From the NCBI GenBank assembly GCA_020650975.1, contig JAIPMN010000331.1:1997-50170 (forward strand): a DNA stretch of 48,174 nucleotides. The letters are read 5' to 3'. Shown here in pieces: positions 1 through 11,700 of the stretch. Numbering within the stretch: position 1 is the first letter of the stretch; every line of letters begins with the position of its first letter. The notes under the pieces were generated by a model. That model searched no databases. It was not told the origin of the DNA and worked only from the letters and a program-made list of their open reading frames with translations. The stretch comes from Apostichopus californicus. Its lineage: Eukaryota > Echinodermata > Holothuroidea > Aspidochirotida > Stichopodidae. The position numbers and the translations under genes are program-made.

Positions 1-2728
1 CTCCCCCCCCCCCCCCCACAATGCTTATTTTCTCCTGGTTTTCTCATTTTGTTTAATAGTAGAAAAAGAATACAACAGTTGTTATGGCAAAGGTGACATT
101 TTAACCCAACCCCACCTTATCATCATGTTCCTACTACTTTACAAGAAAACTTTGATTGTAAAGTTTAAATTCACAGACCTTTCCCACAATCCTCCATCTG
201 TACTGCTCAAACATTTCATGTTTGCAGCACCAAACAAGTGTAAATTATGTTTTCGAAAAGATATCACCTTTATCCACCCACTCTGTTCTGTCTGAATTAT
301 ATTTTAGGAGCAACCTTCATCCACCCACTCTGTTGATATGGTGAATTTTTTTCCATGTTTTTCAAACCCTCACATGACTACATTAACCCTTTTAGATAAC
401 CTCTTGATATGTCAACAAATTGTACCATTAAATTCTTTAAAGCGAGGGATCCAACTTCGGGAAATGATAATATTATTTTCTCACAGAAACAGTAGACTTA
501 TCCAATTTAGTTCCTAGTTGGCCGGCTTAAAATACCTCCCTGGTGCCGCTGAACCACAAAGTATGTTAATTAGGGAGCAATTAGTATATAGTAGAGCAGC
601 AATTTAAACTTAAAAGCTAATATATTTGTGAGCCAGAAAATTTGGCTGATTAAGGGTCTACATATCAATTTGAGCATCTTAATAGGAAGGCATTGTTTAA
701 TTCTTTGAAAAAAAAGGTCCATTTCCTGGGTAGATCCTTTTAACTTCAGTTCTTTTTGGAATGATTCATATTTTCCCCCTTTTCTGATGAGTAAACACTG
801 GTGTCTGTACTTTAAAGCTGGTATTTACTCTAGGGGGGTCAAGTTGTTGACTCTTAGTTATCAGTCAACCCCCCCTTGGGATGAAATGTTTTCAGGAATG
901 TTACACCTCAACATGATTCTAGACACAGTTTTGCAGACTTCAAAGGAAGCGTGAGCCCTCTTGGGGTCACAGGTCAATAAAAAAGATATCCCCAACAAAG
1001 TATAGTACATTAAATCTTTTATTTCCTGCTAAAATGAGGGTTATACCCATCTTCTAGCAAAAAAAAAAAAAGAAGGAAGAGGAGAGAAAAATAAAGTTGT
1101 AGACTTTAAACAGCTCCAGGGCTGGTTCCTAGCCCCGACTCTGTTCTTCATGAAGTTTGGGATCAACATGTTTTAGGAAACATTTAAACTATTAAACCTT
1201 CTATATCTGATCCCAAAGTGTGGGAAAGGAGAGTACAATTTTGAAAAGTTTACCAGATGATGATCAAATGTCAGACAAAATCAGAGGGATTTCAGATTAG
1301 AATTCCAGAATGAGTTCCAATCAACTCTTCTGTGCTTTTTCTCTTTTGGGCGCGTATTTCATTTTTCTAGCTTCATAACAGTGTTTTTATTTAAAATTGT
1401 GTAATGTTTCATGAATCTGACATCCCACATGTAAATGCAGTAACTGATACTGACAGCTTGTGGAAGGCAAGATTAGGAATGAGATAAATATGGTGATGTG
1501 TCTAGCTGTTTCTCCAGTCAGTAATAACTAGCACAGATCTAGCTTACTTATATTTCAACTATCACAACTTTCTTAGAAAAAAATTCTTCAAGAGAAACTC
1601 TTCTTCTGGCCCAGATTTTAACAAAACCCTGGGAATCTCTCTGAACAGTTCTTTCAAACACCTGAACTTTCTAAAAAATGCACTTTTTCCTTCTCCATAA
1701 ATCTTGTTACAACAAACTGCCATTTGTATGATCCTATTTGCATAGTACTATCTTTCAATTCACAAGGGAGTGCATTGCTCAAGCAAACAAGTTTTTGAAT
1801 TAATTTTGTAAAATTAGTTTTCACAACAGATTTATTTAACAAAGCAAAATGTTTTAATTTACATTTTCTTAAAACTATATCAAAATTTTCCAATACTTTC
1901 ATAGCAGACTGGACCTAGGCATAGAGCCTAATCTTAGTACTAATCTGGTCTTGTCTGACCTTGTTCATGCTATACAGTGGGTTTATAGGCAGAATGATGG
2001 AATCATTTTCATAATTCACAGGGTACATACAGACCAAGGGACTGGTATACATGTAATCACACTGGTGAGAAGAGCGCAAAGGTTATACATAATCTAATCA
2101 TAAATAGCGACCAGGTGATTTAATTTCTTTCAAACCGTTTGTCTCTTCACCCAGAACCAAATGTTTTAAAACAGGGCACGTACCCTGATGCTGTGCGCAC
2201 TCCAAGCTAACAGCAGCACCCCCTGTTGTCAGCTTACAATCAAGTATCTTCATCTAACATAAGTCTAGATTTTGGGGTTTTTGCTAATGGAAATGGTTCT
2301 TTCCTTTCTCTGAAATTGGACAGTCTGATTTCAAAATCATATCAGTACTTACACTGTGTCCAATTTTATTTTGCAGTTAAAAGTCAGGCTTGGAAAATGG
2401 AAGCAAATCTTAGTTGATTGCACCACACGACTATGCAACCATTGGTAGCAGTACCAGTATTTTAAAGGAGACATTCACAACCAAACCTTCAAAGTGGTTA
2501 TTACAAGCATCTTCAAATTCGATTTGGGCTCATTTCATGCAGAATATCAAACTTGTTCCGAAAATTAGGTTGGCAGAAATTGGTTCCCCACTTGATGATG
2601 GCGGGGTCCTCTTCACCCTCCTCCTCCTGCTTCCACCCCCCTCCCCCCAATAGCTGAATAATTCATTTTGAAAACTTTTTATGTGGGAGGATGAGATATA
2701 AAGAAGAAATAAAAGTGAAATATTTTAC
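1..2728 (-). other. Intron or 3' flank downstream of exon I; no gene recognised
   Basis: This stretch lies on the C-terminal side of the collagen gene. I see no Gly-X-Y exon on either strand. It starts with a run of 15 C at positions 3-17. A minus-strand frame near 2540-2640 reads GEEDPAIIKWG and then stops, but it has no clear relation to the collagen frame. The next exon of the gene must lie further left, outside the window, or be non-collagenous and unseen here. Confidence 0.5.
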
Positions 2729-2746
2729 CCTTGGTCCAATTGGTCC
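2729..2746 (-). CDS. Collagen micro-exon I (18 bp)
   Basis: On the minus strand a pyrimidine-rich stretch ends in gcatggactgcag, followed by 18 bp reading GPIGPR and then gtaaaata. Two perfect triplets, a multiple of nine and usable splice sites make it a likely exon, but at this length chance is not excluded. It keeps phase 0. If real, it is the last exon that I can see on the C-terminal side. No stop codon follows in a collagen context. Confidence 0.6.
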
Positions 2747-5700
2747 CTGCAGTCCATGCAGATAGAAAAGAAATAGAAAATAAAAATTTATGAAATATCA
2801 TGATAAATATTAAACATGTAAATAATTAGTAACATATATAGTTCTGTTTTGATCAACTACAAAATGTCAAAAGTTCATTGCACAAGAAATCTAGACCACA
2901 TCTGTTGAATTGTGGAATGTAGTTATGAAAGGCATCCACCCTAGAGGCAATAATGAGCTAGCTATTAAAAGGGTGAGGAAAACCCATCTATATCTGATAT
3001 GGCAATTTTCTCACTCATTAAAATTTGAAAAACCAGAAATATTAAAATAATGAAATGTATCTTAAAACCAGATATTTTAAGACAGCTGATGATGAATTCC
3101 AATTAAATCACCTCAGCCCATACATACCAAAACGCTTTTTTTTCTCTCTTGCCCAGAAAAATTCCTGAAGAATTATTCCATGGGGAGTGTCTAATGACAG
3201 GGGTATATCCTTACGGAAATTTTACTCCCTGTACGTGCCAAACATGAAAACAGACGTTCTTAAGGATAGAATCATTTCAGGTTAAAGAGATCAGGAAAGT
3301 TACCGATTTAACTGTACGAGTTCAGAATCAAATCTTTCATTTTTTTCTTATGAAAAGTTCTTTATATGTTCTTGAACTGAAATTTTTTTCTTACCAATTC
3401 ACCAGCGGGACCTGGTTGTCCAGTCTGTCCTGCTTCTCCAGATTCACCCTTAAATTTAGAACAAAATGAAAATTAATCCATAAGACAAATTTATAAATCC
3501 CTTGTGTTTAAATTAGTGTTTGCACAGGGTATCCTGGTACCCGCCCGACGCGATACTACCCGGTTCCTAATTTATTACCCCAATCCTACGCAAAGTGTGA
3601 TTTTTTTGGGGGGGCAAACCGACGGTTAGGCAGATTTCCCATTAACTTAGTGTGGTGTTAGGCTACCATGTGGTCAAAGAAACTTTAAATTAATGAATGC
3701 AAATATTAATGGTACTAATAGGTGACAAGTATCTGTTAGAATTTATCAAAATCAACTTATTGATACTGATAATCTTTCAAAACTTAGATTCTGTGATGAT
3801 TTTTAAGTCCTAATAACATGTGGAAGGTGATTAAGCATTACTCAAAAAGTTTCACCTTTTGTCCAACTTGTCCAGTATCACCAACCCAGCCTTGCCTACC
3901 CTGGAATGAAAAAAGAAAGATTCAAAAGATTAAAACTGCATTATTTTTTCGAGTCTTACATCCAAGAGCTAATGGACCAGTTGCCATGTGTTTACAAGCA
4001 AGCCATGTGTCTCCATTGGTTTTAATTGTTGATAAACAACATTTTAGAACCGAATTCTTTGCAAAAGGGCTACTTCTTCTGAAAAAAATACCTAATCATA
4101 GTAATTGATTAATTAATTAGGCAAGGGAACTTGAAGGAGGATTTTTGCCATTATGATATTCATAGGTCTGTATATAATGGAGAGTATAATACAGCATTAA
4201 GCCAAGATCTCAAGAAGTGAATATCTGCTCTTATAAAATGCACTGTTCACCTTTCACAGGTGTCCTTACCTCACATTGTCTGTTAAATTTAATGGATTTG
4301 AAACAGTTTCTTTGCTCACTGATACTGAGATAAAATTTCACATTTACAAATATTTGAATGAAACAAGATCACAAAATTGTCAGCAACAAAGACTCTCTTT
4401 TTTCCCCCCTCCAATCCTGGTTATGAAGAAGAACTTTTATGATTTCACACTGTGTTGCAGAATTGCAAATTAGGAAGGAAAACAGCAATTTATTGGCCAA
4501 TAAATCATGGCATGAAAACATTTCAAGTTATCTCAGATATTTCTTTTATCTAATCTGTTTATTAAGGTGAAGTTCGTAGAATAGAACCTGCTGTGAGACA
4601 CTGATATATGAGCGTATTTCAAACTCATTTTTGCCAGACTCGGCCAGATATTCTTACACCTTCACCCAGAGAAATATGTCTGGACCTTTAACATTGTACC
4701 GAGACAGCTTGCATCAAGTTTCAAAGATAGGCAGCTTGCTATCCACATGAAATGCAGAGTTCATGATGAACTTCTTTTTTTTCATTCTTTCATAGTATAA
4801 GTAAACAAAAAGGAAAAGGAAAAACCAGGCTCTGTACTTTAACCCAGTATATAGAATGGAAGGGTAAAACAAATTTCCCTGGAAAACCAAGACCTTGAAT
4901 TTTATTTAAGTATTCCATCAAGAGAAGAATGGAAACCCAGTAGAGATCATATTAACACTGCACAGGGTATCCAGTCATCACACAGCGAAAACACCTACTT
5001 ATGACATGAAAACAACCATTAGCAAATAGTCTCAATAATAATAATAATAATACCACATTCAGGTTTTGAAGTAATATCTAGGCCTCTTCAAAATCAGACA
5101 TTCCACAATCAAAGTGGCTGAATTGCTAAGTCTAGCACACTAGGAGCATTAGGTCAGCTCCTCTGAATAACAACAACATCAAAATCAATAGTGAAAGATA
5201 GCTTTTTAATGGTCCTTTATTTGACAAAGGAATTACATATTTGCCAAAGTCATATGGAGTTGGAGTTTGCAATATGTTGGTGATATGAAGCTACCATCAA
5301 TTTTGGTAGCAATGTTAGAATGTACCAGACAACAACATCCCTGATGTTGCATTAAAGGGGTAAGGTGAACAACTTGATAACTGGAACAAAAATCATTTTG
5401 TTTTGTAGCACTGTAACAAGTCATTCTGCCAAAAAGTCCCCTTTTAGAAAAGACATTTCTACTTGATGCCAACAGCATCACACATTGAATATGTCTGATG
5501 CATAAATATTCTAACTAGTTGCAAATAGGCCTTTGCAATGTGTGTAAAGTACTTTTGAAAGAGTATGCCATTTTTCTCTAGCTTTCAATATCTGCTATTA
5601 AATTAAGGAAACTAACAAATGTTGCACCGTCATGTATATTTGCTGCAGCAATGGCAGGAGATGTTATATCATAAACATGACCAACCATCTGTCCTAAACA

Positions 5701-8700
5701 AAACAAACAATAACATTTTCTTATAATTTTACCTTCATTCCCACAGGTCCTGGGGGTCCTTCTACACCAGGCACTCCTTTGTCACCCTGCAAAATACAAA
5801 CAATCAAAATCTTTTTTAGACATGTACAATGAAACTATAGGTTAATGAGATAGTCAAGACCAGAGGTTGTCCATTTTAAGTAAACAATCTGTATTTGCAG
5901 AAAAAAGGATTAGAGAATTAAATTATGTCTTAAAGTTTTGAAGGTAAATACATCAACAATCACTGTCAAATGTTAGCTTTAACATTTAAGACTTGTTCCC
6001 ATTTGAGAATGCAAAGGGGATTGGACAAGTAAGGGTGATCAACACCATACTGTGATTACTTGTTGTGATAACTTGAGTACCCAGGATCAGACCTCGCAAC
6101 CGTTAGCTCCATTTCGGGGAGAATCGCGACCTCCCAAAGGTAGGGCGAAGATTGTAGCGTGAAGGCTTGCAGGATCACAGAACCAAGGTGGCAGGTTTCT
6201 GGCCCTCAGCAGGTCTGCATGAATACAGACGGGTACCAGTGCGGTCCATGGCGGTATGTTTACCACATGTTACTGCTTTGTAAATAAACTTTAACTTAAA
6301 CTTTTTTTTTTTTTTTTCAGGGTAAGGTCTTTCCTTCGCCGATCGAGTATCCACTTTTCGTTCTAAAATCAGAACGTCGCGGGTCAGCTTTACTACCTTG
6401 AGTACCCTCCCGAGGGAAAGCATGATCCTGGTCTCACTTGCATTCTCCAAATGTGAACAAGGCCTAGGTGCTCATAAATTGACTAGTCAGCAAAAATCTG
6501 AGGAAAGCACTGATGACCTTTGAACTTCTTCCATGACTTCATCTGTTTTTCCCAGATTGCAGTCTAGTCAAATCCATCGATTAGGCAAAACATTCCACAC
6601 TTCCAATTCTTCATCACTACTTCATATCTTCTCAATTTAAGGATCAACTATTAATAACCAACTGTAGCATATTTTGCTACCTGCAAAGATGGGCACTCCT
6701 CTAAGTTTCCAACTGTTATATAACCTGGAAGAAAGTGATTTTCCCTAGCTAAAGGTCAATAAAACATCTCCTCTGCTTAGACTTGGTTTGTTTACAGCTT
6801 CTGAATCCCAGGCAGCTCTTAACTGATATCAGTCAGCTATTTGATGCATTTGTTGACATAGATGTTATCATCCTTTAATCTGCCAATCAATCCTTGTAAC
6901 AAATGTAACTAAAAGTGACGTTAACTGTGACAGACAGTTAAGGAAAGATTACACCAGCCAATACTTGAACATCCCTACCTTCTTAAAGGGTCTATGTCTG
7001 TCTGTCTGTCCATCCGACAGTCACACAGCTACATATACCAAGACTGAGGTGAGATGTAGTAACTCATAATACAGAATGACAAACTTGAAATAAAGAGTAC
7101 GAAAATGAGAGGACGTGAAGTCTCGACTCTGGCAGGATCTTCTTAAGGGATAGACTAACATGAGTGTATTGTTTTTAGTCCACCTCTAAAGAAACTCTAT
7201 CATCTAATTTGAATCGCACACATTTAAAAAAGTCTCTTTCTCCCTCTTTGGGTTAGAACGTTCCTCTGGCTAAGCCAGTTAAACATTAGATATAGCTACA
7301 TACCACTCACTCAAACTATCACCTCTGCGTAGAGACAAACATTTGACTCCCTTTTCAAAGTGATCAACCTGTTTATTCCAATGCTAGAAAGAGAAAGTTG
7401 TCCCCATCATTTAAGATAAATCGACACTTTCAAACCTTTTGCCCAAACCGTATTCATTGTGTCAAATTTTGGTAAATGGAAGTAACAGATTATCTCATCA
7501 GAACGGATCTTTTTGCCATTTTTTGGTCAAGGTTTGGACAAATTCAACAGCAAAATGGCAGTAAAATGATGCCAAAAAAAATAAGACTAGCTGCTGCAGT
7601 TATCACCCACTGAATTCAAGATGCTAGCTGGGTATCTATGGTAACCAGCCAGGTTGATCTACAGAAATATTTAATCTTTGGATCAGCAAAATGTCAGTGT
7701 GCAGATGATAAACCAGCTGACATATAGTACAATTTTACTGTTGGAGCTGTAGGCTATTTGAAATGCTGCCATCCAGTCTGCCAACACTAAGAGGAACACT
7801 TGCACAGTCCTTTAACAGCGAACAAATAACCAGGTCACAACTGGGGCAAAGGTAGGCAGGTAAATCAGCAACTATGATAAAACAAGCCAAACTAATTAAA
7901 TGGTTTTCAATCTGCTAATTGTGAACCCACTCACATGATGACCTACTTAACTGACAACTGCAGAATCATTCACTATAAATTTGTCAGTCAAAATGTGTCT
8001 AATGATAGACAAACTCCCTGCATACTTGATAGCTACTTGAAGGGATTTTCAGAAATTGATTTTAGATGTTAGGAGACGAAAAATTCAAGTCACTTGTAAT
8101 GTTAACTAAGATATATACATATATTTGTGTTTAGAGAGGACATAAATCACTAAATTCAATGTTAATGGCAGATGCGTTTCTGACAAAACCAGAGACCAAA
8201 ACCATCTTTGTCTGGCCACTCTATTGCACACACATGATGACAATATTCATCTCTTTTCGGTTTTTATTTTCCATAACTACATCATCTCCTCTGAATGAGA
8301 ACTAAGTTTAACAGGAAAGGGGTTCTGGTAAGAATAGAGGCTTTGAAACCATGCACAATGACACCTCTGAAATGAAGCATCTAAGATACAAATCGCTATC
8401 AATATTCAACATTCTACAGGGGTGGGAAGGGGGCGGGAAGGAGGTAAGACTGATTCAACAACGTACCTTTGTTCCTTGTGAGCCGGTATTTCCTTCACTG
8501 CCCTGTGGAAGAACAAGTTGTTAATGAAGTTGTTCAGAAAAGTGTTTGATTCTACACTGCATGTCTCTCTGTTAGTGACACCTTGATACATAAAATAATC
8601 CTTTCAAAGCTATTCTGTATCTCCTCGTACAGACCGGGATCTCTGCATCTTTAATTTGGAAATACCGCACAACTTAATAATAATATTTGCTTTCATATAG

Positions 8701-11700
8701 CGCTTTATACCAGCGATAGGTCTCAAAGCGATTTACAGACGATATATTACCCCTGGTCAATGATAACCTGTCCCAGAGACAATCCCTCCAGTCGGCAGCA
8801 GTTATATACTGCGCCCAATGACAAGTTACCTCACAGGTACCCATTTAACCCCTGGGTAAAGAGAGAGGCAAGTGAGATAAGGCATCTTGCCCAAGGACAC
8901 AACGTAATGAACTAGGCTGGAATCGAACCAGCAATCCTTGGATCACGAGTCCGACGCCTTAGCCAATTGGCCACCACGCTCTCAACTTGAAGTTGCTACC
9001 AAATAAAGATGTGCATTTTAAGCATAAAATAATTTGTAAACTTGTTTAATTGAATCTGCATACCAAAGAGAATTCCAGCACCAGTGGTTTTGTTTCTCAG
9101 TTTTGCAAGAAGTCTTATAATCCCCAACAGCATCAAAGATGTACATTTACAATACTATTTTTAATGACTCATAATTGCTTTAGGATCATCTGGTTTATCC
9201 CGAATTAGTTATCCCGAATATTGCATTCTAGAGATTACGTGACAAACTTCCATGGACCAATTATGTCTTGCAAAACATCTCTAAAGTGGAGGTGCATAAA
9301 GCAAGACAGCCGCATGAAGTTCTGACATGTTCAACGACGTACCTTTGTCCCAACTTCACCAGGTTGACCAGGATCACCGACCCACCCTTGCCTTCCTTTG
9401 TCCCCTTTGATACCAGGGGGGCCTGCAAACCCTGATGGACCTTCTGGACCACCTAATCCAGTATCTCCTTTCTGGCCAGGTTCTCCCTATAGAGAGGAAA
9501 AGAACTGACGGGTTAAGAAGAGACTTTCAAGTTTCAAGATGTTTCAGCTGACCATCCCATGTTGTGATAGGCTGGATTGGCATCAAACGTTGTAAGTTGA
9601 CGAGAGGGAGAACGGGAGGAAGGGTTGGAGAGGGTGAGGGTGGGAGCAGGTGAGGACAACAGAAGTGGGGGGGGGGAGTCCTCAAACAGCACCGTGTATT
9701 TGGAAATGGTTATTTCCAAAAGTGGGTGGAGGAAAAATTAGAATAGAAACAATTTATGCTTTTCCAAAACAGACTTTCATTGAAAATTACATTTTGAATA
9801 TATGTAATCTCCAAGGAGTGATGAGAAAGTGGAAGCCTTTACTCCTTGTGTTTGCAATACCCAATAAGAAGCAGTCTCTGAATGAATACAACAAAGATTA
9901 TGCAGTTGTGCAAGAAGAGAAAAATGATGTTTATGTGGAAAAGTTGAGATGGATGGAAAAATCTTCAAACTTCCTTCATGTCTGATGAAAGAAAAAAAAG
10001 CTATAGGATGAATTGTTTGTAGATGTTTGAGGCTGGTGAATGTGATGTAAAAGAAAGTACTAGTGATGGACAGGAAATGAAATAATAAGTGAGGTAGATA
10101 TCCATCAAATCAGGATGACAAAGGCAAGTCATAGACCATTATTCCTTTCTTCGTGTCTGTAGCTATTAAAGTTAAGAGAATTTCTTTGTGGTATTGTTGA
10201 TAATCAAGTCCCCGGTGTTCCATGCGTGATTCTACGTTTTAAAACTGTATTCTGAAATTTGAACATTTTGATACACCAAATATCACTATCTTGCTACAAA
10301 TTCATTATTTCAAAATAGAAGATTGCCAAATATCAAACAGTTTATTATGAAAGGGTGAATGATATGTATGGAAGTACAACTTAGTATAAACCCAGTACTA
10401 TGCACAGCTCTCTGAGAGCTGTACAGCTTCCACACATGTGTATGTGTATTCTGTGACGTGATTGGTCACTGTGAGTGTGACATCATGGTTCTTTGTACTG
10501 GGTGATAGAATGAAAGATTGAACAATTCATCATAGTTCCATCTAAAAGAATCTTTGAAATTAAACATGAATATGCATGCAAGCATTTCCATGACAACTGT
10601 GTTTATGTATCCAAAATCTGAAAGCCCACATTGCAGCCCCTTGCCCCATGGCAGTGAGAGGAACCCGACCACTACTAGACGATTCTTTCATTCGGTAATT
10701 GGAAATATGATAACATATATAGAAATGTAGTAGCAGATACATCAATAGTTTACTTTATTTTTAGACTATATCGATTTACACGTACATAACAATTTAAAAT
10801 GTACCATTTCTCATGTTACAAGGTCGGGTGGTCTTTGGGCCCATCCTGTCACACTTCCAGTTAACACAGCCAGTTTGTGTTCCAACCTCTCCATACCCTC
10901 TATCCCTTCCCCGTTCCCCTCCTCCCCCACCATATCAGTCAATGGCAGTTACTACCCCCACCAGTAGTAAACATCTGTCACTTCTTGTGACAGCCTACAT
11001 CCCTTCTGAAACATCTACTCCTTCAGACTGAGAGAGAGGAACAGTAATTGTAACTATTAATTTAAGGCAGCGTCAATATTCATCATTTCAAGACCTCAAT
11101 TGCATCCATTAACAACAGTTTAGGTAAAACATCTTCTTAATAAGAAGGAAGGTTAAATATTAAGTTATATTTTCTAGAGATTGCCAGAAATGATGATTAT
11201 AACTGTGTAATTGCGTAAACTGAGACCTCTTGCAAAAGAAACCACGACGGAAAGTGCAAAATTTATGGGTGTGATATCCAATAAAACATAATTTTTTGTA
11301 ACACCCTTAGTAAAATTGTGCTGATCAGTGTAGATAAATATATTTGAACTAAAAGAAAAGAAATATCAGATTGGTTTATGAAATCATAAGCAAAGATTGA
11401 ATTGTTTATCTGCACTTCACGCACATGTTCTTTGAGCTATAATTGAATTTTTTACTTCAATTTTCTCACAACTGTCCTTTGAGGAATGAAGGCTGCCCCA
11501 CCTTGATCCTTTAATAATATTTTTCTTCATGCATTATAAAACAATGTTGAAAAACCACAACATCACCTTGATTTCTGTTTACAAAGTTAACATAAAGGCT
11601 TATGAGAAAATAATTGCATTCCTCCTCAAAGACAAACATTTCCTTAGATTGAGACACCAGAGAATTGTTCCGAAAAACTTATGACTATAAACACCATGAA

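Noticed and set aside
2540-2640. Minus-strand frame with GEEDPAIIKWG ending in a stop, as the collagen C-terminus
   Set aside because: It could be reached from exon I only by an unsupported splice, and it resembles no collagen end domain that I know.
8910-8985. A functional tRNA-Thr gene on the minus strand
   Set aside because: The anticodon stem has mismatches and a SINE body follows directly.
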